Positions 43,233 to 53,146 of a DNA stretch of 64,000 nt are shown one piece after another. Source of the stretch: Siderastrea radians (lineage: Eukaryota > Cnidaria > Anthozoa > Scleractinia > Rhizangiidae); assembly GCA_964017195.1 (NCBI GenBank), contig OZ024891.1, positions 7,093,994 to 7,157,993 on the forward strand, in the 5' to 3' direction. Positions within the stretch are counted from its first letter, which is position 1; every line of letters starts with the position of its first letter. The translations under genes and the position numbers were made by a program. The notes beneath the pieces were generated by a model that saw nothing but the letters and a program-made list of their open reading frames with translations, ran no database searches and was not told the DNA's origin.

Positions 43233-44634
43233 TCAGTGTTGGTAAATGTTATACAACACGGCTCCGTTGCGGTCAATTTCCAGCAAGTTCTCAAATTCCC
43301 CATACACGAGCACGGTTATTTTGGTACCAGGTGCCGCTCCAAATTCCAAGACGAGTTGTAAATCTCCGGTTTGCTTGGGGTTGAGGTTTTGACTGTCCGC
43401 ACATCCATTGGCTACATTGTCAAACATGTACAAGCTACAATTTTTCCCCTGGCCCCAATCTCCTAGTTCCACCATATTGCCTTTCTTTTTACACCAAGCG
43501 CCACTGGCTTGCAGAAAACGGAAGTAGCCTAGATTATCTCGGGTGCTATTGTTGTGCACCAAGTGCAGGGTTTCATAAGGGTATTCTTCTCCTTTGACAA
43601 TCTGTTTAATGGAGGTCAGACCAAATTTCTGGAAACAGAAGGGATCTCGGGTCACATCCCCATTGAAGGCACGGCTGTCTAGCAACCCCACAATCAATCG
43701 GTCAGGTATTCTGTTTTGAAACAGGTTGGGGATGTCAAAGCGGGTCATGTTGCCTTGCATGCTAAACGTGCGGATTTCACTGCGGACCTTGGGGTAAGCA
43801 GCCACTTGTCCTTCATTGTGTATTTTTTTAAACAAACTCTTGTAGATGGCGTCATTCAAACGCAGCTGACATAGATGAAACCGTAGTTTGACATTGCCTT
43901 CCATCAATCGGCCAGCTAGAGCCACTCCATTCAAAAACAGGTTCGGGCTATTGAAATGAAATTTCATCTTGATTTCGATGCCTGGCACCAACAATTTGCC
44001 GGTGTGAAACACTTACAAGTGCAGGGTAAACACCAAACTGTGGGTGAGACCTGCAGCATACTTGGCGGTTTCGGCTACCATGGCGGCCAAGGCTCCTTTG
44101 TGATTGGCACTAAGAGCCCGATAGGCTGCATCAGGCGTGGTATAGTCTGTTATCGGTGGCAGTCCATTGGGGTGGGGAATCCACTTGATTGAACCATGCT
44201 TGGGGTCCCAACACGGACTTGCCATCTTCTCGGTCATAATTCAGCAAGGTTTCTAGGTAAGCTTTGTAATGATAGGTGTCGGATTGAGGACTGATCAACG
44301 TGCCATTCAACTGCAAGTCAATTTGTTTGATGATGGAATGGGCCAAATTGTTGACGGGCCACAATTTCCGATTGGCCACCAAGTCATCGTTCGTACTTTT
44401 CTGCAATCTCAATTCCATGGTAAAGTAACTGCATCCCAAATCCACAAAATCGTCCAACCCTGGCACAATGAAATCCATGGGATTGATGCCCGTGGTGGTG
44501 GGTTGAATGGTGACCATGCGATAGGCATTGATGCTAATGTCGGTCGGCGGTACCTTGAAAATCCGTAACGCGGGGTTCACGGTCCCTTCGGAACGCGCTT
44601 GAGCCGGCGCGGTTTGCGTACTCACGTCAGGCAT
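43233..44634 (-). pseudogene. Major capsid protein (double jelly-roll, hexon-like), broken
   Basis: It starts at ATG 44634, directly after the stop of the upstream basic gene. The N-terminal jelly-roll reads FVDLGCSYFTMELRLQK, then LWPVNNLAHSIIKQIDLQLN and YHYKAYLETLLNY. The frame changes between 44237 and 44131, and an in-frame TAA lies at 44015-44013. The rest (44012-43233) is open, with MKFHFNSPNLFLNG, then KQIVKGEEYPYETL and MFDNVANGC. These blocks are characteristic of Polinton capsid proteins, about 465 codons in all. Two lesions make this copy non-functional. Confidence 0.9.
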
Positions 44635-44636
44635 GT

Positions 44637-44867
44637 TCAACGTCGTCGTCGTCGTCGAGTGGTGGCACCCCGTCGTCGTGAGGGGTTTTTATACCGTCGT
44701 CGTGCTAAGCGTTGTCTCAAATCAAACCTGGGCACTCTCATCACCTCGGGACTCAACCAGCCACCACGTTGTCGTCGCATGAGTTTCCAAAAAGGAAACC
44801 GTCCTCCCCATTGAGCCAACCCCCGATCACTACGAATCCGTCGAGGTCGCGAATGCACGGGCTCCAT
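44637..44867 (-). CDS. Small Arg-rich protein upstream of the capsid gene, 76 aa
   Basis: The frame begins MEPVHSRPRRIRSDRG and ends in six Arg after RRRYKNPSRRRGATT. A central segment, WGGRFPFWKLMRRQRGGW, is aromatic and basic. Its stop TGA is 2 nt before the capsid ATG. It is a probable core or capsid-cement protein, with no family recognised. Confidence 0.55.
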   Translation of the reverse strand: MEPVHSRPRRIRSDRGLAQWGGRFPFWKLMRRQRGGWLSPEVMRVPRFDLRQRLARRRYKNPSRRRGATTRRRRRR

Positions 44868-45194
44868 TTACACTCCCAAAATATCTCGCGCTCGTTTGGT
44901 TTGTTTGGGAAATAAGGCACTGGCTACCCGCACCGCTTCTTTCACGTTCTTATTGCTCAAGGCTTTCTTGGCTTGTTTGGTAATTTCCTTTTTAATGACG
45001 TCTTCGGCCTTGCGTTTGACACCTCGTGTTAAGCCTGCGTTCAATCCATGCAAGGTGTTACTAGGCAGTTTCAACGGATTTCGGGTCCTTTTAAGGCCTT
45101 GGAAACCGCCACGCACGACCTCCCTCATCAGACCGTTCCCATGTTGATCATACCACTCGTCCGTACGAAATCGTGTCAAACTTCCCCCTCACAT
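44868..45194 (-). pseudogene. Basic helical protein, possible core protein; stop at codon 2
   Basis: The open frame (45179-44868) reads FRTDEWYDQHGNGLMREV, then KAEDVIKKEITKQAKKAL and ALFPKQTKRARDILGV, a Lys/Arg-rich helical protein. The only ATG in frame, at 45194, is followed at once by TGA (45191-45189). Either translation uses another start or codon 2 has mutated. A TATA-like CTTTTTATACC lies at 45247-45257. The composition suggests a DNA-binding virion protein. Confidence 0.55.
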
Positions 45195-45261
45195 GGTGTC
45201 TTCTTTGCTCTTCACCAATGTCTATGCTTCACGTAACCCCCTTTCTCTTTTTATACCCCTC

Positions 45262-45456
45262 TCATCTGCCTTTCTTTTTCTTCCGAGTGGTCGCCGCTTC
45301 CTTGGCTTTTTTGCCCCCGTAACCCGCGGCACCACCCACCGCGCCCAACGTGGCGGCTTTCCCCACAGCCATCAAGGCTGGCACATGAGCGGCCAGAGGC
45401 AAGAGACCGCCTCGTTGCCTTCTTCTTCGTCTTCGACGTGCTCTTGTCTTTGGCAT
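45262..45456 (-). CDS. Second pX/mu-like core peptide, 64 aa
   Basis: From ATG 45456 it reads MPKTRA, then seven Arg and QRGGLLPLAAHVPALMAVG. A Gly/Ala-rich segment follows and a Lys tail (TTRKKKKGR). The Arg run, RGG and hydrophobic Pro-Ala-Gly stretch match the design of the peptide at 39867-40040 and of adenovirus pX. The N-terminal context is basic enough for DNA condensation. The frame is intact. Confidence 0.62.
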   Translation of the reverse strand: MPKTRARRRRRRRQRGGLLPLAAHVPALMAVGKAATLGAVGGAAGYGGKKAKEAATTRKKKKGR

Positions 45457-45490
45457 CTTTGACTGACAATCTCCTTTTCTCTTTTTCTTT

Positions 45491-46541
45491 TTATGCCCTT
45501 TTGAAGTGCAAGGTGACCAGGGTGTTACCTTTTCCAAACCTGACCAACTTATCCTCGGTGCCAGACGTTTCGGTGACTTGAATTTGAATGATTTCCACCA
45601 CTTCATTACGAAGCGGTAGGTATTGAATGTGCAGCGGTTCAAAGTACATGGTGCCTCTGCCTTCCCGCTTGTAGTGGATTTCTCGCAACAAATCGATCAC
45701 GCGATTGCCTACCATCATACTGCCTGCCACGTCCGAGTACACGTGCAACGATCGCGAAGGGTCGCCCACCACCGAACGAAACGCCACATTCAAATTGGTG
45801 AAACGCCAACTACAACTCATACTCAATTGTAAATGATCCGGTAAAAAAGAACGCACCGTCCAAAAGACCGCGTTGCTCTGATCGTCTTTCACATCACTCC
45901 AATCACTGTTCTTTTTTCATGTCGGGGATTTGATCGCCCATGAACTCTTGCTGTAAGTTAGGTCCCAAAATCAAGCCACTGCTAATTTTACGTAACCATC
46001 CCATCTTGAGAGCCAACTTGGTGTAGAGGGACAAGCCCGGTGTCTCGTCGGCGTTGGCACAATGACACACATTGGTGTTGTCAATGAGCAGATCGTCCCC
46101 TTCCCAACGAAACTTGACGTACGTGTGTTTGCCTTGATCATTGGTAAAACGACCTCCTTGAATCGCCGTTTCCTTGCGTCGTTGTTTCAAGTGAGTAATG
46201 GTGGCTTTCATGAAACTCACCCCATCCACCACCCAATCCCAATGTTGAATGTCATTGATGAGGGTTTGAGCCGTGTCTCGACGACCGGCCATGGTGCCAT
46301 CGCTTTTACCCGGGGCGGGATAGGTTTGGTCCCAGGACGTCCACATGATGTACCCATCTTTTTGCATCAAGTCGTACAAATTGACGTGTGTATCCGGTAA
46401 GGAAATGGCACTCAACCCCACTTGCCATGAACCCCCGGGTAACCGTAACGGTTGAGGTAAACGAATCTTGAACGCATTGGCTTGGTTGTTGGGAAATTCA
46501 TGGCGGTTGGCATGACTGGGTAACGTCACGTAGAACGACAT
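45491..46541 (-). pseudogene. Virion-like paralog A (SFYVTLPS family), frameshifted
   Basis: It starts MSFYVTLPSHANRHEF at ATG 46541 and continues LPQPLRLPGGSWQVGLSAI, a beta-rich N-terminal domain. The first frame stops at 45903. The remainder, VRSFLPDHLQLSMSCSW, then VGNRVIDLLREIHY and VTLHFKRA, is open from 45892 to 45491 in another frame. The shift lies at an A-run near 45915. Paralogs are 46558-47598 and 52068-53106. I know this family as recurrent in invertebrate Polintons. A structural (penton or fibre-like) role is likely but unproven. Confidence 0.75.
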
Positions 46542-46557
46542 CCTGTCTTCTTTTTCT

Positions 46558-47598
46558 TCACACAACCACTTCCCTTTTAAAGTGGAGGGTCAGGAGGGTA
46601 TGCCCTTCGCCAAACTTGACCAGTTCCCCATTGGTTTCGGCCATCTGGGTTTCCACGATTTCCACCACTTCGTTGCGTACCGGGACATATTGAATGTGTC
46701 GAGGTTCAAAGTGCGTGGTGTTTTGAGGGTGGTACTTGATTTCTCGTAAGAGATCCGTGATGCGATTGCCAACCATGCTGCTGGTCCCTACATTGCAATA
46801 GACATGCAAGGGATGCGTCGAGGGAAATTCCGACGAGACACGAAATTTGTCGTTCAAATTCACAAAACGCCAAGGGCACGATAGACTCAACACCACATAA
46901 TCCCCATCCACTTTCCAAAAGGTGGGTTTCTTGCTGGCATCGAGGACATCCGTCGGGATGGGAATGGTGGAAATGCCTTGAAATTCTTGCACGAGATTGG
47001 GTCCCAAGCGATAGGTCCCGGTAGACACTTCTTCGATCCATCCCATTTTCAGGGCCAAGCTTTTGCCCCATGACACACGGGCCACTTGTCGTTTGTAATC
47101 CACATTGGTGGTATTCAACAACAAATCCCCTTACGAGGTCCATTCAAACGTCGGGTACAATTTGAGACCATCGTTCTCCGTCCATTTGTTTTTGGGGGCG
47201 GTTCGTTTAGCACGTTCTTGCTCGTAACGAACCACCAGGTTATGAAAAAATTGCGATCCCGTCGACGAGGCCATTTCCTCTTTCATGTCTTGACCCCTTA
47301 GGGTGAGTTCGCGACGTTCATGGAACCAGACATCGTCCCCTTGATCGTCTTTGGCATACACGCGTTCGTGCCATCGCACGTACAACAGAGGTTCGGCGTT
47401 ACCGACAAAATCTCCCCCCACGACGGGAATGGTGGGTAAGGATAAACTCACCATGCCCACCATCCATCCTTTGCCTACAAATCGGATGGGTTGGGGCAAC
47501 CGGTTTCTAAAATGATGGGGTTTGTTGTCACGAAACTCGCGTCCACTGGCGTGACTCATCAACGTCACGTAAAACGAAGAATTGGGCACCCACGTCAT
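46558..47598 (-). pseudogene. Virion-like paralog B, in-frame stop
   Basis: From ATG 47598: SSFYVTLMSHASGREFRDN, then LPQPIRFVGKGWMVGMVSL. A TAA at 47133-47131 interrupts, after which the same frame continues to 46558 with LSCPWRFVNLNDKF, VGNRITDLLREIKYHP, VPVRNEVVEIVE and LLTLHFKRE. It is colinear with paralog A along its whole length, so the two arose by tandem duplication. The lesion differs from that of A. Confidence 0.75.
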
Positions 47599-47611
47599 GC
47601 CTACCCACCAA

Positions 47612-48733
47612 TTAGTCGCGTCGTCTTTTGTTTTTTGGGGGTGGTCTTGTCTCTTTCTTTTTCTGGGGTGGTCGGAGGGAGGTCACGTCTCCACGGGCAA
47701 TCCAACTGTTGTTCTTGTCCGGCCACCCTTTCCACTTGACCAACCATCGATCTTTTTGACGCTTAAGTACCTTTTCGATCTGAAACACATCGGACACATG
47801 GACTTTTTGTAAATCCTCCTCGTAAAACGTGCCTTGAACGGTGGTGTCATCCCATTCGCGAATCTTATACGTGGGCACCGGGCCCGGCACCGCGCGATGC
47901 ACCACAAACACTTCTTCGGTCCAACCAGGTAGACACCCTTTTTCAAACGTCCGATGAATCTTGTTGAGACGCACCCGATCTCCTACTTTGAATTGGGGTT
48001 TTTTCTTGCCTTTCAACCGTGGACCGTACAATCGTTTCCATACGGCTTCTTCGTTGTGCCCCGTCACGTCTTGGGGGGCCATGCCAATACTTCGATGACG
48101 CGTGGCATTGTAGCCTTGCACCAACTCGGGTAACACGTTGTCAAATCGTAACGTGTTAGCAGCGGTGAAATAGCGGTACAAGCGTTCTTTCAAGGTGCGG
48201 TTAAATCGTTCCACCACACTGGCTTTGGCATCCCCTTCGGTGGAAAAATGTTGAATCCCTTGCTCGTCGAGCCATCGTTGAAACGTCCGGTTGTAAAATT
48301 CCTTCCCTCGATCCGTTTGCACTCGATTGGGGTGACGTCATTGTTTCAAAATCTTCTCAAAGGCTCCGACCAGTGCCACCCCGGTTTTGGCTTTCAAGGG
48401 TTGCACCCACGCGTACTTGGACAACACATCCAACACTGTCAGTAAATACCGAATCCCTCGATTGTACTTGGCCAACGGTTTCACTTCGACTAAATCTGCC
48501 ACCCATTGATCATCTAATCCCCCGACAATCACCGGCACCGTGGGAAAACGACGACGTCGCGGTTTATGTAACGTGTAGGCCAAATCCCGTTCCAAGACCC
48601 GTTGGGCTTTTTTCAAAGGAATCTGATGGGCTCGTGCAAACCGTTGCACGCCTCCTAAACTGCCGGGGGCACGAGGATCGTGGTAACGACTCAACCATCT
48701 TTGGGAGACATCCTTTTTCTTTCGAAGTGCCAT
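47612..48733 (-). pseudogene. Retroviral-type integrase with chromodomain, one in-frame stop
   Basis: It inserts element DNA with 6-bp TSDs. From ATG 48733 a basic N-terminal region (KKAQRVLERDLAYTLHKPRRRR) leads into the DDE core: Asp in DQWVADLVEV, Asp in QTDRGKEFYN, Glu in VVERFNRTLKERL. A TGA at 48340-48338 lies between the first and second acidic residues; Polinton-2 is open at that position. The C-terminus has an SH3-like basic segment (FKVGDRVRLNK) and a chromodomain (FQIEKVLKRQKDRWLVKWKG), as in cnidarian Polintons. A Lys/Arg tail follows. Confidence 0.92.
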
Positions 48734-49050
48734 ACGTTCTGGCACTCATCCCATAAGGTGGGTATGGTGGGTACAGTGTCGGGATGCGCCTTTTGAATGA
48801 TTCGATACCATCGCCACGCGTTCGGGTGGGCTTTTAACCACAAGACAAACACCACCCATCGATACAGGTTGCGGTCTACCTGGGTTTCTTCAAAGACGTG
48901 CAGAGGATGCGTGTCCTCGGGACAAGGGGGAATAGGGACGGGTTCGCCTGGTTGGTGATCATATAACACTTGGCAAAGGGATTGATGGCATTGCCATTGC
49001 ACCAGAGACAAGACAGAATCCCACGCATAACACATCCACACAGACTCCAT
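48691..49050 (-). CDS. Polinton protein of unknown function, 119 aa
   Basis: From ATG 49050 it reads MESVWMCYAWDSVLSL, then YDHQPGEPVPIPPCPEDT and NLYRWVVFVLWLKAHPNAW. It is rich in Trp, Cys and His with no recognised domain. A close homolog sits at the same place in Polinton-2 (63022-63393). The 3' end overlaps the integrase start by about 40 nt in another frame, suggesting coupled translation or alternative transcripts. Confidence 0.7.
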   Translation of the reverse strand: MESVWMCYAWDSVLSLVQWQCHQSLCQVLYDHQPGEPVPIPPCPEDTHPLHVFEETQVDRNLYRWVVFVLWLKAHPNAWRWYRIIQKAHPDTVPTIPTLWDECQNVWHFERKRMSPKDG

Positions 49051-49098
49051 GGTCATAAAAAACAATTTTTTATTCGACCTCCTTTATATACATATTGT

Positions 49099-50035
49099 TT
49101 AAAAGAGACCTAGACGTCCACAGGTGATCGTCTCTAGGCTTTTCTGCCAGTTCTCGACACTGTCACTGTACATGGGGGGTGGTGGAGCTGGCGCCACCAT
49201 CATTTCTTGACGGTTCTTGAGATCTTGAATTTCTCGCAACAACTGTTTCTCATAGTCTGTCAGGGGCCGATCCACGTCCTCTTTTCCTTCTGACTCGAGG
49301 GGGTGGGCCTGAGATGTCATAGCCCCTCTTGGGATACCCTTGAGCATCACGGCTTGGCAACGGCCGTTCGGCTTGCTGGTCAGCTTTTTTGGGGGGATGG
49401 TCATGAAACCAAGTCCAGTACTTGGGACCCAACGGTTGATCGGCCCACCGGAAGAAGTCACACTTTTTCTTGGAACAAGTCACATACAATCGATCGGGGT
49501 TCTGGGTGGAATGGCTCTGTTGCAGTGTGGCGGGTTCACGGCAAAAGCGTTGCAAACAACTCCACATGTCCAACACTTCTGGATGAGGTTGACTATACAC
49601 CGCTTTCATATACTCCAGGGCTTGATCTTGCCCACAAAACAGCAAACACGGTTGAATGGGACATTTCACATACTTCCATCCTTTTTGAGATTCTCGTGCC
49701 TCCAAACGCACGTCATGGCAAGGACATACCATGTAGTCCACCGACTTTCTTTCACTGTCAGCTTTCGCCTGAGCAAAGTCCTCCGCATTGTCATACACGG
49801 TCGTCAGGGTAAATTGAGGTGGTGGTGTCGATTGCTCCACCATGTCATTCAATTCTTTCATCATGTCTTCCACCGCAGCTCGGGTGTCTTCCACCACCTC
49901 GCGTACCACAGGATCACAGTCCTCGGGTGTCACGACATTCTCTTTCTCCTTCTTCTTCTTCCCCGCAGGGTGTACGCTTTGGGGCGATTTTCTCTTCCGA
50001 CCGGGATAACGCACTGGAGGCACATCGACGGACAT
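49099..50035 (-). pseudogene. Double GRF-like zinc-finger protein, 3' frameshift
   Basis: From ATG 50035 a basic N-terminus (GRKRKSPQSV) precedes a helical acidic region (VREVVEDTRAAVEDMMKEL). Two Cys-rich modules follow: CPCHDVRLEARESQKGWKY...CPIQPCLLFCG and FCREPATLQQSH...VTCSKKKCDFFRWAD. The second has the spacing of a GRF zinc finger, which binds single-stranded nucleic acid. Near 49290 the frame changes, and the coiled-coil tail (LTDYEKQLLREIQDLKNRQE) is read to 49099. Polinton-2 carries the same protein (61943-62827). TATA-like GGGTATAAAAAA lies at 50077-50087. Confidence 0.75.
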
Positions 50036-50089
50036 CCTGTTCAAGGTTGTTTTTAACCTCCTACCACCGTCGACTTTTTTTATACCCTC

Positions 50090-50215
50090 GAACCTTTTGT
50101 CTCATTGGTCAGCTTGTCATGACCCTATAAGGGCCTCTCGTGTTCCCATTGGTCAGCTTGTCATGACCTTATAAGGTCCTCTCGTGTTCCCATTGGTCAG
50201 CGTTTCCTATTTAAG
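50090..50215. promoter_or_regulatory. Divergent promoter with tandem CCAAT-type units
   Basis: Three imperfect copies of a 47-bp unit containing CATTGGTCAGCTTGTCATGAC and TATAAGGNCCTCTCGTGTTC occupy about 50102-50205. Each has an inverted CCAAT (ATTGG). They lie between the zinc-finger gene (-) and the SLOG gene (+). Polinton-2 has a related but less repeated region at 61770-61890. Confidence 0.6.
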
Positions 50216-50249
50216 ACGACCCCTCGTTCCCTGGGTCTTCATTCAAAGC

Positions 50250-50917
50250 ATGCCCCCCGACATCGACATGATCGGAGAACACTATGTCGATGCCTTGGAA
50301 CTCCAAATTGGTCATGGCCATGTGGTGTACACCGGGGGAGCCAAAGGCACCGACGAATTGGTCGAACAAATGGCCAAACAGTTTGGGATGCAAGTGGAAG
50401 TCCTGGTCACCCCTAACCATCCTCGAGCCACCTTCATCACCCCGTCCACTGTGGAAGTCCTCATGCTAGCCAACCCACATCTTCATCAGGCGGCGGAGAA
50501 ACTAGGGAAACGGATGCCCAGTCATTTTTACACCCTGCAATTGCTGCAACGCAATTATCAAATTGCCAAAAAAGCCCATACGATCTATGCTTTTGGTATC
50601 TTGGAACAGGATAAAAAACGCGTGAAAGGGGGCACAGGTTGGACGGTGTAATTGGCCATGGATGAAGGCAAACCCGTCTACCTCTTTGACATCCCCAGTC
50701 AATCGTGGTACCACTGGCAGTCACTGCAATCACTGGCAGTCAATTTGTCCCTTGGGGTCCCAAAAAGCCCACCCTTCATCAAAGCAGTGCTATCGTGGGA
50801 TCCCGTGATGTGGACGACAAAACCCGAGCAGAAATTCAAGCCTTATTCAACCGCACGTTCTGTCTACCCGAGAACATTGATCAATTACGCCTGGAGCTCG
50901 AAGACTTTCATTTGTAA
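50250..50917 (+). pseudogene. SLOG-domain (DprA/LOG-like Rossmann) protein, copy 1
   Basis: From ATG 50250 the protein reads VVYTGGAKGTDELVEQMAKQ (residues about 25-44), NHPRATF, RNYQIAKKAHTIYAFG (about 101-116) and VKGGTGWTV (about 125-133). A GGAxGxD nucleotide loop, the RNyxIa helix start and a second Gly loop in this order are those of SMF/DprA-LOG (SLOG) proteins. In prokaryotes these bind or process nucleotides or ssDNA. A TAA at 50649-50651 follows the last motif. The same frame resumes with LAMDEGKPVYLFD, and the likely C-terminus (HQSSAIVGSRDV to DFHL) is in another frame ending 50917. Transcribed opposite to most late genes. Confidence 0.8.
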
Positions 50918-50938
50918 TTGTAGATAGCTTTTCAATTT

Positions 50939-51583
50939 TCAGTTTTTATTTTCCAATTTTTTAGTTTTTATTTTTTCAATCTGTACATATCCATTTTTTC
51001 CATTGTAAATAGGAGCGCCCCACCCGCGTGGCAAGAACACGGACAACCCTTTGTAAAAAACATCAACTCTTTTTACATGACTGGCTCGCTCCTGTCTTCT
51101 CTCCCGTTCCTCCTGTTTCTTAACTTCTCCGTAAAAATGACTGATCCTTCCCCATTGATGTCCGCAGTACAGTTCGGACAGATGAGCAGCCATAAAAAAG
51201 TCAAGTTCTTCAAAGAGCCCCATGCTGATGGGCCAAAATCTCTCCTCCCTGGTCACTACCAAACGACGCTCGATCCAGGGGATGATACGATGGGCCAGCT
51301 TTCTCTTTAACATGCCGTACGTCAGGCTATGGAGAGGTCGGCCATTCTCCGTGTCAACAAAACACAGCAAAAACAAACGAATGAACGCCTCCACGCGTTG
51401 TCGTGTAAGGGGGCGCCAGATCTCTTCTTGCCTTTCATACATTTCCCTTGTATGACGTTCGACCGCCGTTAGCTGTGGTCCCACTCTGCTTCTCAGCGCC
51501 TCCTCACCACCCACGTTGATCTGACCGGCTAAGGAGCCCAAGGGCCTTCTCGTTTTGACCATTTTTCCGAAAGCAACTGACAT
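50939..51583 (-). CDS. Polinton-1-specific protein of unknown function, 214 aa
   Basis: An intact frame from ATG 51583, convergent with the SLOG gene (22 bp apart). Helical and aromatic stretches include RQRVEAFIRLFLLCFVDTEN, LAHRIIPWIERRLVVTREER and FFMAAHLSELYCGHQWGR. The last 20 residues are Lys/Asn-rich from the AT-rich spacer and may be a read-through tail. No family recognised. The equivalent position in Polinton-2 (60480-60845) lacks it. Its promoter is the inverted copy of the polymerase promoter module. Confidence 0.7.
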   Translation of the reverse strand: MSVAFGKMVKTRRPLGSLAGQINVGGEEALRSRVGPQLTAVERHTREMYERQEEIWRPLTRQRVEAFIRLFLLCFVDTENGRPLHSLTYGMLKRKLAHRIIPWIERRLVVTREERFWPISMGLFEELDFFMAAHLSELYCGHQWGRISHFYGEVKKQEERERRQERASHVKRVDVFYKGLSVFLPRGWGAPIYNGKNGYVQIEKIKTKKLENKN

Positions 51584-51662
51584 AAGTCAAGACAGCACAA
51601 ACTCAAAGCTAGGAGTGGCGTCCCAGGGCCTCTCAGGGTTTTATACCCTCAAAAACGCAAAG

Positions 51663-51817
51663 CATGATGGGGCCCGACTAGGGAGGGGGGAGGGGGGTCC
51701 CCCCACCCCTCATCATCATCATCCTCGTCACTGTTGTCACCCCTCTGTGGCACCCTGTGCCCTGCTTGGTGATTGGTTCATGCCCTTCTCCCACGTGACC
51801 TTTGGGTCTCTATAAAA
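51663..51817. promoter_or_regulatory. Inverted duplicate of the polymerase divergent-promoter module
   Basis: The run from GATGGGGCCCGACTAGGGAGG through CACGTGACCT to TCTCTATAAAA matches the complement of 36769-36900. It includes the E-box, the CCAAT-type site (GGTGATTGG) and the TATA box that serves the polymerase. Here the TATA points right, toward 51818 and a leader rich in CAAG units (51857-51884) followed by a GGTAAG splice-donor-like site near 51910. Confidence 0.65.
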
Positions 51818-52060
51818 CCTAACTGCTCGGCCTTCCCATTCCCTTCTTTTCACTCCAAGCAAGCAAGCAAGCAAGCAAGCAAGAATGTCAAGCAACAGCT
51901 ACGGATAGCGGTAAGCCATTTTATTCATCATCTCTTTCAAAAAAAAAACCAATCTAAGTAGTTAGCCTGTTCTCGAGCTAACCGGGCTAGGTCCCACGTG
52001 CTCCAGGATTTAATTAAATGATTCGCTTTCTCTACATAACATTCTTTGGGTCTCTATAAA
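51818..52060. other. Noncoding stretch with (CAAG)n leader, no gene seen
   Basis: Downstream of the duplicated TATA box. Only a seven-codon frame follows the CAAG run. It could be the remains of a lost rightward gene or a noncoding transcript. Confidence 0.4.
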
Positions 52061-52067
52061 AACCACG

Positions 52068-53106
52068 TCATGTCCGTTGACTTTTTCTGGAGAGTTGAAG
52101 GGTGAGGATGGTGCTGCCTTGTTTAAAAGGAGCCGGCTGTCCATTCGCTGTTTGAATGTCAATGGCAATGCTGTCAAAGATGGTCTTGCGAAGAGGAAAA
52201 TACATCCGTTGCGTGGTATCAAACTGATGATCGGTATTGCCAGCATCCACTTTACGTAAAAACCCTTTTTGTTGATTTCCAACCACGCTGTCAATGACGA
52301 GATCCGTGTAAATCATGAGTTGTTGTTGTCCTTGTTGCGGTTTGACGGTTGGGGTGGTGGGAAATGGCTGCCGACTGAGATTCGGACCCAAGAAGAAGTA
52401 GTAATCGAAATTGGGATGAGTAAAGCTGACGGACACGATGCCCTGAGGTGGATATTTGTCTCGGGGACCTTTCGTTGCTTCCCATTTGTGTCGATCGTCG
52501 TAATCCACGATATGTTTCACCAGATAATTTTTTTCTTGGACGATCAATTCTTCCCCTGCTTTACCGTCTCGGACAAATCCCATCAGTTGAGCGAATTTCC
52601 ATTCCATTTCAAATTGCATGTTGGCTGGAATGAGTACATACAGCGAATCTAATTCGGGGGCGATGATTTTCACGTAGGGTTCAGCGAGGTTGAGAGCAGC
52701 TAGTTGTTGTCGTTTGGCTAAATCGTCCACGTCCATTTCTGATATAGTCATCATGACTTCCATGTGTTGTTTTTCCATTTCGTAAGCGATGGCGATCCAT
52801 GCTTCTTTCAAATTGTGGTAATACCCTGGCGGTAAATGGAATTGTTTGGTGACTTTAATGGGAGCCGTTCCATCGGCACGTTTTGGCATGTATTTGATAT
52901 CCGTTTTCATCCAATGTTTTTGACTATCTTCTTGCGTCCAATTCTGCTTGGTTTGATCTTCCAATTGTTGATTAAAACCGGGGTGTGAGATATGCACCAG
53001 GGCCGCTTCCCAATCATCTTCCACCAGATAGTGTAAATGGGGAAGTCGGGCGGTAACTTTTTGCCCCGTGCCTTGTGCTTGAAAGGAAGGTGATGTAGAA
53101 ACTCAT
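52068..53106 (-). pseudogene. Terminal virion-like protein C, copy 1, N-terminal frameshift
   Basis: It starts MSFYIT at ATG 53106, with TATAAAAAGG at 53143-53134. The frame shifts near 53080 and the body is open from 53024 to 52068: EDDWEAALVHISHPG, FHLPPGYYHNLKEAWIAI, YDDRHKWEATKGPRDKYPP and a C-terminus STILTLQLSRKSQRT. The start and end resemble paralogs A and B, so this is a third, divergent member. The intact copy in Polinton-2 is 59420-60472. Possible structural or attachment protein; unproven. Confidence 0.75.
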
Positions 53107-53146
53107 GATGACTGCCACCTAACCCAGGGGTTGCCTTTTTATACCT

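Noticed and set aside
50250..50917. Bacterial contamination as the source of the SLOG gene
   Set aside because: It occurs at the same syntenic place in two Polintons with eukaryotic-type promoters and decayed neighbours.
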